A stretch of DNA of 64,000 bases from Notolepis coatsorum (GCA_963971535.1 OZ020585.1:156994915-157058914), one strand, 5' to 3'. Positions 11,403 to 22,442 are shown, counted from the first letter of the stretch. The notes: generated by a model not told the origin, from the letters alone. Translations and numbers: made by a program.

Positions 11403-12505
11403 TCACAAAGTCGTGGGGTCATGGTCGTCATCGATAGTGTCTGGGAGTCTTGGCAGTTCTATTAGCCTCGCCACGGGTCGTGTGTAAATCCGCCCTTGGA
11501 CGAGCACTTCAGCTGCTCGGACCTTGCCATCGGCACCGGTGATCACTTTGCTTACGCGGCCAGCCGGCCACATAGCTCTGGGTAGTGACTGGTCGATAAT
11601 CATGACGACTGTTCCTTCTGTCAAATTGTCTCTCTCTTTTACCCACTTCTGGCGGGTCTGTAGAGACGGTAGATAGTGGAGTAGGAAGCTATTCCAAAAC
11701 TTGTCAGCCAGTACTTGACTGTACCTCCACATTCTTCGGCCGTTCGCTTCTTCAGGCCTGTACATTGTCTGGGGTAGCGTGGGGTCCAGCCGCTCCATCA
11801 AGAGTGTGTTGGGGGTGACTGGGTCGACATCTGCTACATCACTTGAGACGTAACCGAGGGGCTTGGAGTTCAATACTCCCTCGATCTCCGTGAGGACTGT
11901 CATTAGGACTTCTTCCGCCACAGTCTGGGCCCCAAGCACGGCGTACAGGGCTGTCTTTATAGAACGTACTTCTCGTTCCCAGGTTCCACCGAAGTGGGGT
12001 GCGTTCGGGGGATTAAACTGGAAGTCAATCTGGGATGGAGCGAGGTGGGTCTTAAGTTCTGGGCCCATAGCTTGGAAGCTCTCTCTCAGCTCTCTTTCTC
12101 CGCCTTTGAAGTTTGTCCCGTGATCAGACAACAATGTAGACGGTTTTCCTTTCCGCGATGTGAATCTTCGGAAGGCCATAAGGAATGAGTCTGTGCTCAT
12201 GGTTGGAAGGAGTTTGATATGTATCGCTCTGGTGGTCATGCATTTGAATACAATACCCCACCGCTTCTCGGTTCCTCTTCCTTTCTTTATATACAACGGG
12301 CCAAAACAGTCCATGCCTGTGGAGTGAAAGGGCTTGTCGCCGAGTCGGAGGCGACAGGGAGGTAGGTCAGCCATCCGGGGTATGCTGGGCTGCGCGCGCC
12401 ACTTTCGGCAGTCTAGACAGGTTCGCTGGAAGCGTCGCACTGCTTCTCTCCCTTGAAGTATCCAATAGCGACGTCTGATCTCCGCAAAGACTCTCTCTGC
12501 TCCTG
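11403..12505 (-). CDS. BEL copy 1 integrase and C-terminal domain (partial)
   Basis: The 345-residue open frame (12440-11403) begins inside the integrase zinc-binding region (RRFQRTCLDCRKW). The core follows with the acidic residues in MDCFGP (about residue 44), SDHGTNF (about 105) and GGTWEREV. The tail contains PAGRVSKVITG and QGRIYTRPVARLIELP, typical of the DUF5641-like end of BEL/Pao polyproteins. Homology continues upstream in the same frame to about 12505 (FAEIRRRYWILQGREAVRR), where it joins the Gag-protease frame through the deletion. There is no start codon of its own: this is the severed 3' end of a polyprotein. Confidence 0.85.
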
Positions 12506-14428
12506 CTCGAGGAGGTTTATGGCGTAAATGTCTTCTTTAGAACGAATGTCTTTCTTTTCGTTCTTAAAGGGCATTGTCTCTAGTGTCCATAGCCTCTCGA
12601 CATGCTGCAGGAGAGTGGTGTCTTCTTCTGTCACTCTGGAGTGGAGGCAGCTAGTGGCTGCTGTTCGGTTGAGAGATTTAGCGAGGGGGCCTTGTAGTGT
12701 CCATCCTAGGCGGGTCTCGACTGCTGCAGGACAGCCTCTGGGTCCTGTATGGACCCGGTCTATCGGGACTATGAGGTCTGCATGGTCGGAGCCTATCAGC
12801 AGGGTCGGGGTGGCGCCGTCTATGAGCGGGATAGGTAGTTGACGCAGGTGCACATATTTATCCATCAGTTTGGCGATGGGGTAGGTGTACTGTGATAGTC
12901 CTATTTCTTGGCTGGTGAAAGCATTTGTAATCCTATACCGTCTCTCTGGCTGCCCGCTTGCTGCGATAGTGAAGGAGACATTCTCGCCTTTTATCGTCTT
13001 TAAATCTCTTCTTATTGTCCGAATCGTCATCTGGTTCTCGCTCCCCCGCAGTCCCAGCTGGGCCGCAGCGGATGCGAGGAGAAGGGTCTTTTCCGACCCG
13101 TCATCAAGGACAGCGTAAGTGTCCATGACTTTATCTTGGTGGCTCAATGTTACACGGACTACCTTTAAGAGCACCTGGGCGCCGCTGCTGCTGGCGGGGT
13201 CAATGTACATGACACTTGCCTTTGTGCTGCTCGATGGTGCAGGTGCAGGCTTTCTTCTGTTACTGTCGTGTAGGACATCTAGGTGGGCTCCGTCACACCG
13301 ACTGCACCTCTTCTTTAGGCGGCACTCGGCTGCCATGTGACTGCGCGCACATCGGTAACAGCGCCTGTTGGACTTTATCCATTGACTCACTTCTTCTGCA
13401 TTCATCTTCTTGAACAGGTCACATTGTGACAGCCAGTGTTCCTTCTCGCAGTACGGGCACACCATCTTCCACTTCTCTTTTCTCGAGGGGGTACTGTGGT
13501 TCTTACTGCTCGGTACTGATTCTGATTGGTGCATGACAGTCACTGATCTTCTTCCATCGTTTACTCTCCTAGGTCCCTCTCTGGAGCTTGGTGTGCTCCG
13601 CACGAATGTATCCAAGCGTAGGCTGCTGACTTCTCTCGTCAGGAAGTCGGCTAAATCGAGGAGGGATGGTTCGGGGCCGTTAGGATCACGGTGGTCTCTT
13701 TGCCGCCTAAAGCGCTCTTGTCTGGCGGGCGGCAGCTTCTCTAAAATCCTCTCGACGTTAGAGTTGGCGTATAGCTCGTGCATACCCTTTTCTCGTTGCG
13801 CTCTCAGCATCCCTACCAGGGACTGCACTTTTATAGACAGGTCGTCCAGTGAGCGATTGTCTGTTGCTGGGGGTAGGCGGTCAATATGCCTTATCTCTTG
13901 GATTACGTAATCCCATATACGTCCATATCTCTGGTCCAGCGCTGCTAGAGCCGCGGTGTATGGGGTCGTAGAGGTGGCATAGGCTAGCGCTATATTGTGC
14001 GCTCGGGGTACTTTCAGGTGCTTCAGTAATATTGCATACTTGTGGCGTTCGTCAACGACATCCACCATCATTGTCTCTAAGCACATCCGAAGCTCCGTGT
14101 ACTGTGCTCGATTCTCATGGGTGAAGTCTGGAAACGTCGGTGTGCCAATGTATGACGCCGTGGATGGCTGGCACATCGGTGAGCGTTGGGAGAGAGGCCT
14201 CCTAGGCGAGTCTCCTCTTGCGCCTCTCTGTGGGCTGGTACCGGCAGGGTACCATGGCCCGCTGGTCCAGGTGCTGTTCCTCGGGGCTGGTCGTGCGTCA
14301 TGCTCACCCGTGAATAGAGTCGGGGGTACTGGACCTCCTGGTCCGGTGGAGTACTGTGCTGTCGTCGGGCTTGGTTCTCCTCCTCTCCCTCTTCTTCTTC
14401 TGTCAGGTCCTCTAGATCCTGTAGTCAT
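12413..14428 (-). CDS. BEL copy 1 Gag C-terminus, zinc knuckles and protease-like domain
   Basis: 671 codons. The Gag domain (about 100-265, DUF1759-like, with YAILLKHLKVPRAHNIALAY) is followed by three Cys/His clusters at about 324-392 (CPYCEKEHWLSQC, CYRCARSHMAAEC, CSRCDGAHLDVLH) that would bind nucleic acid. An A17-type aspartic protease region follows, with YAVLDDGSEKT at about 437 and LIGSDHADLIVP. The last 30 residues are out of frame, because the RT deletion at about 12505 shifts integrase sequence into another frame. The start ATG overlaps the upstream ORF's stop (ATGA). Confidence 0.85.
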   Translation of the reverse strand: MTTGSRGPDRRRRGRGGEPSPTTAQYSTGPGGPVPPTLFTGEHDARPAPRNSTWTSGPWYPAGTSPQRGARGDSPRRPLSQRSPMCQPSTASYIGTPTFPDFTHENRAQYTELRMCLETMMVDVVDERHKYAILLKHLKVPRAHNIALAYATSTTPYTAALAALDQRYGRIWDYVIQEIRHIDRLPPATDNRSLDDLSIKVQSLVGMLRAQREKGMHELYANSNVERILEKLPPARQERFRRQRDHRDPNGPEPSLLDLADFLTREVSSLRLDTFVRSTPSSREGPRRVNDGRRSVTVMHQSESVPSSKNHSTPSRKEKWKMVCPYCEKEHWLSQCDLFKKMNAEEVSQWIKSNRRCYRCARSHMAAECRLKKRCSRCDGAHLDVLHDSNRRKPAPAPSSSTKASVMYIDPASSSGAQVLLKVVRVTLSHQDKVMDTYAVLDDGSEKTLLLASAAAQLGLRGSENQMTIRTIRRDLKTIKGENVSFTIAASGQPERRYRITNAFTSQEIGLSQYTYPIAKLMDKYVHLRQLPIPLIDGATPTLLIGSDHADLIVPIDRVHTGPRGCPAAVETRLGWTLQGPLAKSLNRTAATSCLHSRVTEEDTTLLQHVERLWTLETMPFKNEKKDIRSKEDIYAINLLEQEQRESLRRSDVAIGYFKGEKQCDASSEPV

Positions 14429-15420
14429 TTATTTAGCCTCTCCGCAGTGTATGCTGCTCCTTCCTTGTAGCTGGGTCTCGCTTGGACCGGTCGGGGAAGG
14501 GGGTCTGCGGGGGGTATAGGCTCTCTCTGGTGGTCAAGTTCAGGGTCGCTTGGTCGGTTAGGGGATGCTGCCCTTGACTGTTGTCTCGACGAGGCCCTTG
14601 AACCCCTGGCGGAGGGAGAGGGTGTTGCCTTGGTGATCAGCTGCTCCATTAGCTGCGCTTGTAGTCTGTCGCGCTCGCCCTGTAGTCTGTCGCGCTCGGC
14701 TTCGCGCTGGATGAGAGCGATGTCGCGCTCTGCTTCTCTTTGGGCACCGTCAGCGGCGCGCTGGGCGTCGGACCGGTCTCTTGCCATATTCTCTTCCGTC
14801 TGAAGGCGTCTCATCTCCAGGCGTATGTGCTCTTCTTCGCTCCGTTGCTGTGTTTGGAGTCGATCGCGTTCACCCTGAAGTCGATCGCGTTCACCCTGGA
14901 GTCGATCGCGTTCGGTAGAGGCTGTCAGGCTGACGAGGAACGCCTGTGACAGCATCCTCTCCGCCTCGCTGGGGGAAGACGCTTGTAGAGGTGAGCCGCT
15001 CCTGGCTGTACTCGTTGGGGAGTCCTGGAGCTCTATCTCCTCGGCGCTCTCCTCATCTTGTTCCGTGCAGGGTTCCACCTCTGGAGGGTTGTCTTCCTCC
15101 CGGAGCTGGTCGGGGACTACTTCTCCGGTATTGGCGGGGGGTAAAGGCATGTCTGTTCCCTCCTGGTCCCCACCGTGAGCTTGGTCAGTTACATTAGAAC
15201 CCACTAGGGCCTCTGTGGTCGGGGTAACCTGGTCGTTAAGGTCAGACATAATTTTACTTTCTACTTTTACCGCGTTTACCGTCTGTAGAAGGCTAGGTAG
15301 TTGACTGACAGCGTAATCCTCTAAGTACTGAGGTGTCTGTCGTCTGCGCCGCGGGCGTTCTACGTTAGGAGGACCGTTTCGTGGAGTGTTCATCATAGGC
15401 CATTTCAATATTAATAACAC
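14425..15420 (-). CDS. BEL copy 1 Gag N-terminal ORF
   Basis: 331 codons. The likely start is one of the Mets at 15396-15393 (MMNTPRNGPP), matching the start of copy 2 (MASGGHSPIG...LERPRR). Residues about 160-270 form a charged coiled coil with repeats of ERDRLQGERDRLQ. It ends AERLNK at TGA 14425, whereas copy 2 reads on in frame through the equivalent point. A nonsense change plus frame shift therefore separates this part from the rest of Gag. Whether the ATGA overlap is used for reinitiation cannot be told from sequence alone. Confidence 0.8.
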   Translation of the reverse strand: MLLILKWPMMNTPRNGPPNVERPRRRRQTPQYLEDYAVSQLPSLLQTVNAVKVESKIMSDLNDQVTPTTEALVGSNVTDQAHGGDQEGTDMPLPPANTGEVVPDQLREEDNPPEVEPCTEQDEESAEEIELQDSPTSTARSGSPLQASSPSEAERMLSQAFLVSLTASTERDRLQGERDRLQGERDRLQTQQRSEEEHIRLEMRRLQTEENMARDRSDAQRAADGAQREAERDIALIQREAERDRLQGERDRLQAQLMEQLITKATPSPSARGSRASSRQQSRAASPNRPSDPELDHQREPIPPADPLPRPVQARPSYKEGAAYTAERLNK

Positions 15421-15445
15421 TATATTAATATTACACTAGTTACCC

Positions 15446-15462
15446 TCCGGCTCGAAGGACCA
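15446..15462 (-). other. BEL copy 1 primer-binding site, tRNA-Tyr
   Basis: The minus strand reads TGGTCCTTCGAGCCGGA two bases inside the 5' LTR. It is complementary to the 3' end of vertebrate tRNA-Tyr plus CCA (from memory of the tRNA) and identical to the site in copy 2. Confidence 0.85.
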
Positions 15463-15464
15463 AT

Positions 15465-16863
15465 TGTAACTGAGGGGTACAATTCCCTGACTGTATTGAT
15501 AAGTATGGTATCATTAAACCACTACCGCTTGATGTACTTTAACTTCTGGCCATACAGTACACGATATCTAAGTATGATGAACACTTTCCCACATATGAAA
15601 TCAGGTCCACACAAATATAACAGTCGAAGGTTTAATATAGCAAAAGGTATATACAACATTCACTTAATTACATTTATGATTTGAATGCACTTGTAAGGCA
15701 AATGAGTATTCGTAGGCAAATCAACACTGAATGTCCAATCTCTGGTTACGCAGGAAGCAAGTATACAACCTGGTTCTTTAGGGAACTATAGCGATGGTAC
15801 TTAAGGATTATAGCGGGATACTAAAGGGGTCATGCTGGTTGTAAGTCAGTAGGGGGGGGGGGGGTTTGGAGAGCCGTCAGCTGTATCCCATCTGGCCAAC
15901 GATTCCTGGGGAGAATTCAGGTACAGAACACAGTGCCCGCAGGATCTTGATCCACAGATGAATACACTTGGGCCCTCTTGTAGACGGTAGCTGTAGGCTG
16001 TAGGTCCACAACGAAGGAGAAGCGAGGCGGCCTCGGTCTGGGTTGAGCGCCGTCTCACCGGGGCTCCTCTCGGGGGTAATTCCAACACTCACCGGCGTTG
16101 GCTGTTATCCGCTCCACAAATCAAAGCACCCAAAGCAAATAGATATTCCATGCCGTATAGGCTCAGCAGTCGTCCGGGTAGGTAATCCAATGTGCAGGTC
16201 CACTCGTCCTCGCCCAGAACTCCTCGGATGAAAGCACCACGCGTGGTCTGCCCAGCCTGGTTAAGACTCTAGATAACGCGAGGAAACGATGGGGGTGCTG
16301 CTCACTTTAGAACTCTAACCGAACGATGCACCATACATAATAGACTATTATTAACTTAATAGAAATACGTCTCACTCGACGGTACAGTGCCAAACTATGA
16401 CAATTCAGCTATGAATTTACACAAGGTCTCAATGCCTATTCTGGGGCCAAATAGGCCATACTGCACCACACGTGGGTCGTGGGTGAGGCTTCACGTCTGT
16501 TACTAGGTTGGAGGGTAAAAGACTAATGGACTAAAAGAAAGTTCTACTTTACTTGCGCCATATTTATATGCACGGTGAACAAATAGTACCATTCGTATTT
16601 CGGTAGCCGTATTCCTACGCGGAACCGGGGCTAGTTGGGACATGTTCGTCGGCACTATTGAACTTGACTCAAGGGGCCTGTCTGCTGGCGCCAGGTTCTT
16701 GTCCAATGAGAGAATGAACTATTATGGGCTGTAGTAGACTAAAGGGATATTCAGTGTATATGTACGAAGAATATACAAGGGATATCAAACGATATACAAA
16801 TACTATTAAATATATATCCATAAATAAATATATATATTCGGTTTAATCTGATCCTTCACAACA
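15465..16863 (-). repeat. 5' LTR of BEL copy 1
   Basis: 1399 bp, uninterrupted, TGTAAC...ACAACA. About six substitutions from the other LTR are visible, for example near 15832, 16074, 16090, 16414, 16424 and 16765. Confidence 0.92.
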
Positions 16864-16882
16864 GATACTATGTTTGTTTCTG

Positions 16883-17130
<248 letters not shown>

Positions 17131-17672
17131 TTACTCAGCCCTCGTGTGGGTGAATGTAACAAGTTCCTAACGTTTTCTTTCCCCTATTATTTCATGTACA
17201 CTTTATTCATTGTTTTAATGAGTTTTCTTTCTTTTAAGTTATTTTGTGCATCACTCTGTTTTGAATTTGATGCAAATTTGCAATGCATGAGGGTCATCCT
17301 TTTGTGTTAAATGGCTGCATAACGAAAGCATTTGTTGACTTGCATGTTGATAAGAGAGTATTAAAACTTGGAACTTGAAAAAGATCCGTTTATGGTAGAA
17401 AAAAAGGTAGAAAAAAAGAAAAGAATTCGATTAATTTGTGATTAATCGCGAGTTAACTATGGAAAATCATGCGATTAATCGTGTTAAATATTTTAATCGA
17501 TTGACAGCACTAATATATACATATAGAAATACGGGACATAGCGTCTCTCATCTCCCTCCTCCTCCATCTCTTCCCCCACCTTCCCTCCTCCTACTTCACC
17601 TCCTCACTACGCCACCTCCTCTCCTTATACTCCTCCTCCTCCTCTCCTCCACCTTCCCTTCTGCTACTTCAC
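17131..17672. other. right arm of MITE-like element and CT-rich tract
   Basis: 17131-17400 has no recognised feature. 17410-17513 is the GATTAATCGCG-rich terminus. 17540-17672 is a pyrimidine-rich tract (CTCCTCCT units). No coding exon is seen before the stop at 17673. Confidence 0.6.
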
Positions 17673-18000
17673 CTATTCCACCTCCTCCTCATTTGTACGT
17701 TTTGCGTTACGTACGGCTGTCCTTAAGAATGCTACATGCTTGGACTCTGGTCCCTCAATATTATATATAACGTGTTGAAGAAACTCCCATGCATGAACAC
17801 ACTGCCTGGGGTACTTTATGTCAAATACATAAAATGCTTTAAAACACGTATCAACTGCCCCGAGCATTGTGCTTTCAGGGTGTGCCCGACCTGCATAGAT
17901 CACAAATGCCTGAGCACAACATGTGTGTGGTTCTCCCAGCACCAAAACCGAGGGAGAGGGTCTTGCCTGCTGGAGGTACTCCACCATATTTGTCCCAACC
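17673..18000 (-). CDS. C-terminal exon of the element-borne SAM/C2H2-type gene
   Basis: Minus-strand exon with an acceptor at 18001 (TTGTTTTAG before GTTGGGACAAATATGG), running to TAG at 17673. It encodes about 108 residues including EYLQQARPSPSVLVLGEP, VDTCFKAFYVFDIKYPRQC and HAWEFLQHVIYNIEGPES. This pattern resembles the C-terminus of a widespread fish gene family annotated as SAM-domain or uncharacterised proteins that behave like a repeat (recollection, not searched). It lies downstream, on the same strand, of the SAM and zinc-finger exons at 21.8-22.4 kb. The frame is intact. Confidence 0.65.
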
Positions 18001-18044
18001 TAAAACAAGCACATAAGCAAAGAAAGAATGTTAAATACAGGTGA

Positions 18045-18309
18045 ATCTTGGGTTGACAGCAAATCATAAGCAAGATAACATGTTTATACCAACTATATAA
18101 GGGAGCTAAATTAAATCAAGTTTTTTTTCTCATGCCAATGGAACGTGCAATGACATTTTGGAGTGCTCAAAACAGTGGTTTTAACTCGTCTTTGTAAATG
18201 AGGGAAACCTCAATGCCTTTTCGAGTTTAAATAGAGGTTATGGGGGCCTGGGGGACTTTGGTTGTCAGACCTTGGCTTGGTGGTGGTGCAACCAAACTCT
18301 GTGGGTGCA
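18045..18309. other. intronic or unassigned sequence
   Basis: Between the acceptor of the C-terminal exon and the minisatellite. No exon or repeat is recognised. Confidence 0.4.
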
Positions 18310-21292
18310 ACCTATAGGCTCTCTGAAGCAGCAGATAGGCTCTCTGAAGCAGCAGTTAGGCTCTCTGAAGCAGCAGTTAGGCTCTCTGAAGCAGCAGTTA
18401 GGCTCTCTGAAGCAGATAGGCTCTCTGAAGCAGCATATAGGCTCTCTGAAGCAGCAGATAGGCTCTCTGAAGCAGCAGATAGGCTCTCTACAGCAGATAG
18501 GCTATCTGAAGCAGCAGTTAGGCTCTCTGAAGCAGCAGTTAGGCTCTCTGAAGCAGCAGATAGGCTCTCTGAAGCAGCAGATAGGCTCTCTGAAACAGCA
18601 GATAGGCTATCTGAAGCAGCAGTTAGGCTCTCTGAAGCAGCAGTTAGGCTCTCTGAAGCAGCAGATAGGCTCTCTGAAGCAGCAGATAGGCTCTCTGAAG
18701 CAGCAGTTAGGCTCTCTGAAGCAGCAGATAGGCTCTCTGAAGCAGCGGTTAGGCTCTCTGAAGCAGCAGATAGGCAGCAGATAGGCTCTCTGAAGCAGAT
18801 AGGCTCTCTGAAGCAGATAGGCTCTCTGAAGCAGCAGATAGGCTCTCTACAGCAGATAGGCTCTCTGAAGCAGCAGTTAGGCTCTCTGAAGCAGCAGATA
18901 GGCTCTCTGAAGCAGCAGATATGCTCTCTGAAGCAGCAGATAGGCTCTCTGAAGCAGCAGATAGGCTCTCTGAAGCAGCAGTTAGGCTCTCTGAAGCAGC
19001 AGATAGGCTCTCTGAAGCAGCAGATAGGCTCTCTGAAGCAGCAGATAGGCTCTCTGAAGCAGTTAGGCTCTCTGAAGCAGCAGATAGGCTCTCTGAAGCA
19101 GCAGATAGGCTCTCTGAAGCAGCAGTTAGGCTCTCTGAAGCAGCAGTTAGGCTTTCTGAAGCAGCAGATAGGCTCTCTGAAGCAGCAGATAGGCTCTCTA
19201 AAGCAGCAGTTAGGCTCTCTGAAGCAGCAGATAGGCTCTCTACAGCAGATAGGCTCTCTGAAGCAGCAGTTAGGCTCTCTGAAGCAGCAGTTAGGCTCTC
19301 TGAAGCAGCAGTTAGGCTCTCTGAAGCAGCAGATAGGCTCTCTGAAGCAGCAGATAGGCTCTCTGAAGCAGATAGGCTCTCTGAAACAGCAGATAGGCTC
19401 TCTGAAGCAGCAGATAGGCTCTCTGAAGCAGCAGATAGGCTCTCTGAAGCAGAAGATAGGCTCTCTGAAGCAGCAGATAGGCTCTCTGAAGCAGCAGATA
19501 GGCTCTCTGAAGCAGCAGTTAGGCTCTCTACAGCAGATAGGCTCTCTGAAGCAGCAGTTAGGCTCTCTGAAGCAGCAGATAGGCTCTCTACAGCAGATAG
19601 GCACTCTGAAGCAGCAGTTAGGCTCTCTGAAGCAGCAGATAGGCTCTCTGAAGCAGCAGATAGGGTCTCTGAAGCAGAAGATAGGCTCTGTGAAGCAGCA
19701 GATAGGCTCTCTACAGCAGATAGGCTCTCTGAAGCAGCAGTTAGGCTCTCTGAAGCAGCAGTTAGGCTCTCTGAAGCAGCAGATAGGCTCTCTGAAGAAG
19801 AGGCTCTCTGAAGCAGCAGTTAGGCTCTCTGAAGCAGCAGTTAGGCTCTCTGAAGCAGCAGATAGGCTCTCTGAAGCAACAGATAGGCTCTCTGAAGCAG
19901 CAGTTAGGCTCTCTGAAGCAGCAGATAGGCTCTCTGAAGCAGCAGATAGGTAGGCTCTCTGAAGCAGCAGATAGGGTCTCTGAAGCAGCAGATAGGCTCT
20001 CTACAGCAGATATGCTCTCTGAAGCAGCAGTTAGGCTCTCTGAAGCAGCAGATAGGCTCTCTGAAGCAGTTAGGCTCTCTGAAGCAGCAGATAGGCTCTC
20101 TGAAGCAGCAGTTAGGCTCTCTGAAGCAGCAGATAGGCTCTCTGAAGCAGCAGATAGGCTCTCTGAAGCTGCAGTTAGGCTCTCTGAAGCAGCAGATAGG
20201 CTCTCTGAAGCAGCAGTTAGGCTCTCTGAAGCAGCAGTTAGGCTCTCTGAAGCAGCAGATAGGCTCTCTGAAGCAGAGGCTCTCTGAAGCAGCAGTTAGG
20301 TTCTCTGAAGCAGCAGTTAGGCTCTCTGAAGCAGCAGATAGGCTCTCTGAAGCAACAGATAGGCTCTCTGAAGCAGCAGTTAGGCTCTCTGAAGCAGCAG
20401 ATAGGCTCTCTGAAGCAGCAGATAGGTAGGCTCTCTGAAGCAGCAGTTAGGCTCTCTGAAGCAGCAGATAGGCTCTCTGAAGCAGTTAGGCTATCTGAAG
20501 CAGCAGATAGGCTCTCTGAAGCAGCAGATAGGCTCTCTGAAGCAGCAGATAGGCTCTCTGAAGCAGCAGATAGGCTCTTTGAAGCAGCAGTTAGGCTCTC
20601 TGAAGCAGCAGATAGGCTCTCTGAAGCAGCAGTTAGGCTCTTTGAAGCAGCAGTTAGGCTCTCTGAAGCAGCAGATAGGCTCTCTGAAGCAGCAATTAGG
20701 CTCTCTGAAGCAGCAGACAGGCTATCTGAAGCAGCAGATATGCTCTCTGAAGCAGCAGATAGGCTCTCTGAAGCAGCAGATAGGTTCTCTGAAGCAGCAG
20801 TTAGGCTCTCTGAAGCAGCAGTTAGGCTCTCTGAAGCAGCAGATAGGCTCTCTGAAGCAGCAGTTTGGCTCTCTGAAGCAGCAGTTAGGCTCTCTGAAGC
20901 AGCAGACAGGCTCTCTGAAGCAGCAGATAGGCTCTCTGAAGCAGCAGATAGGCTCTCTGAAGCAGCAGATAGGCTCTCTGAAGCAGCAGATAGGCTCTCT
21001 GAAGCAGAAGATATGCTCTCTGAAGCAGCAGTTAGGCTCTCTACAGCAGATAGGCTCTCTGAAGCAGCAGATAGGCTCTCTGAAGCAGCAGATAGGCTCT
21101 CTGAAGCAGCAGATAGGCTCTCTGAAGCAGCAGTTAGGCTCTCTACAGCAGATAGGCTCTCTGAAGCAGCAGTTAGGCTCTCTGAAGCAGCAGATAGGCT
21201 CTCTACAGCAGATAGGCTCTCTGAAGCAGCAGTTAGGCTCTCTGAAGCAGCAGATAGGCTCTCTGAAGCAGCAGATAGGCTCTCTGAAGCTT
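18310..21292. repeat. 3-kb minisatellite of 21-bp units
   Basis: Roughly 140 tandem copies of AGGCTCTCTGAAGCAGCAGAT, alternating mainly between GATAGG and GTTAGG variants, with some 18-bp units (CTCTACAGCAGATAGG) and a few 15-bp units. Because nearly all units are multiples of three without stops, long frames are open on both strands (SEAADRL or LKQQIGS on plus; REPICCF or AASESLS on minus). These are consequences of the repeat and not genes. It lies between the zinc-finger exon and the C-terminal exon of the element-borne gene. Confidence 0.97.
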
Positions 21293-21408
21293 GCTGCTTT
21301 GCCTGCCCCGCTAAGCCAATGCGAAGGACGAGGGGGGCTGTGCTTCCTGTTCTGCCCCCTTGCAAATGGGTGTAGCATTCCCTGAGGGGTAGGAGCTGCG
21401 CATTATAT

Positions 21409-21512
21409 TGCTGGTTCTGGTGAAGGGAGGTGCTGGTTCTGGTGAGGGGAGGTACTGCTGGTTCTGGTGAGGGGAGGTACTGCTGGTTCTGGTGAGGGGG
21501 GTACTGGTGGTG
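21409..21512. repeat. short minisatellite, about 27-bp units
   Basis: Four to five units of CTGGTTCTGGTGAGGGGAGGTA with small indels, directly after the large minisatellite. Confidence 0.85.
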
Positions 21513-21517
21513 CCTCC

Positions 21518-21760
21518 TCATCGATATCTTGATCTGAAAGACAAAGACAGAAAACAAAGAAAGACTTTTACAGTAATTTCAGTGCCATCCAGTGGCAGCA
21601 AACGCCAACACAGGACCAGGCTGGCAGGACCAGAGACCAGGACAAGAACAGGATGAGAACCAAGATGAAGAACAGAATAATTTGTATGTGCATGCATGTG
21701 TGTTGAAACCCTACTGAACAATACTGCTTAGTCATGGAAACATGTTCATGGTCAAGAAAG
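21518..21760 (-). pseudogene. partial duplicate of the SAM exon 3 region
   Basis: Closely similar to 22155-22345: the same acceptor (GTCTTTCAG) and exon start (ATCAAGATATCGATGAGGAGGC), plus the upstream intron with its ACACATGCA-type sequence. The exon is cut short after about 25 bases by the minisatellite-side sequence. It is a local tandem duplication within the element. Confidence 0.75.
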
Positions 21761-21814
21761 TACTAGCTCTTCAGCATTGAAAATATTAGCAGCCTGATTT
21801 GGTACATTAGGTGG

Positions 21815-22021
21815 CTAGGCCAGGGCCTGGTTGTCGTTATGTTCTCCTTGCAAGTGCTTTCTGTAAGACCGAATGAAAGAAAATGTTCTGCTACAAACTC
21901 CCTCACAACATTGGATATAAGTGGACGAAGCGTTTATATTGTGTGCTACTCGTAAATGTGAAAAGAGAGACTTGGCATCACCAGGAATTAGCCTTTTGCA
22001 TTTAAAGAATGTATACGCCAT
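21815..22021 (-). CDS. C2H2 zinc-finger exon
   Basis: 68 codons from ATG at 22021, preceded by CAAGGCAG, so the ATG may be the first codon of an exon rather than a start. It contains FKCKRLIPGDAKSLFSHL...AH followed by CCEGVCSRTFSFIRSYRKH...EH, the second being a good C2H2 finger (C-x4-C-x12-H-x4-H). If spliced from the SAM exon ending at 22064, the phase fits (0), but the intron would be only 42 bases, below the usual vertebrate minimum. It may instead be an alternative first exon, or the intron has shrunk. A stop follows at 21815 with no clear donor, so the gene is probably broken here. Confidence 0.6.
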   Translation of the reverse strand: MAYTFFKCKRLIPGDAKSLFSHLRVAHNINASSTYIQCCEGVCSRTFSFIRSYRKHLQGEHNDNQALA

Positions 22022-22063
22022 CTGCCTTGATATGTTAGAACTCTTAACTTAGTGATCACTTAC

Positions 22064-22442
22064 AAATTCTCTGTAAAGTTTTGAGAACTTGAGCCGGGGG
22101 CCTATTTTGGGGATGAGGTTCCGGATTGTTTCGTCATCTAAAAGTTGAAACGCCTCCTCATCGATATCTTTATCTGAAAGACAAAAGACAGAAAACAAAG
22201 AAAGACTTTTACAGTCCAGGCAGCAAACTCCAACACAGGACCAGAGACCAATAACAGGATGAGAACCAAGATGAAGAACAGAATAATGTGTGTGCATGTG
22301 TGTTGAAACCCTATACTGCTTAGTCATGGAAACATTTTCATGGTCAAGAAAGTAAAAATGCTCACCTTTAAAACTGTCTGTGAGCTCTGGCAATTGCCAC
22401 TCAATTAATTGTTCTGTGACAAAGCTGTCCATCAAGACTGGC
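22064..22442 (-). CDS. SAM-domain protein, two coding exons
   Basis: Exon 22442-22366 has an acceptor (GTTTCAG), ATG at 22432 and a donor GTGAGC. Exon 22173-22064 has an acceptor (GTCTTTCAG) and a donor GTAAGT. Phases agree. Together they encode about 59 residues beginning MDSFVTEQLIEWQLPEL and containing DIDEEAFQLLDDETIRNLI and KIGPRLKFSKLYREF, a recognisable sterile alpha motif domain, normally a protein-protein or RNA interaction module. A non-coding first exon probably ends at 23282 (CAAG/GTAAGAT donor). The next exon may be the C2H2 exon at 22021. The middle of the protein seems replaced by the minisatellite. I infer that the gene belongs to the CACTA-like element. Confidence 0.72.

Noticed and set aside
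18262..21557. Very long ORFs (up to 563 codons) on both strands over 18.3-21.5 kb
   Set aside because: They consist of a 7-residue repeat produced by the 21-bp minisatellite and are open in several frames at once; no independent coding signal.
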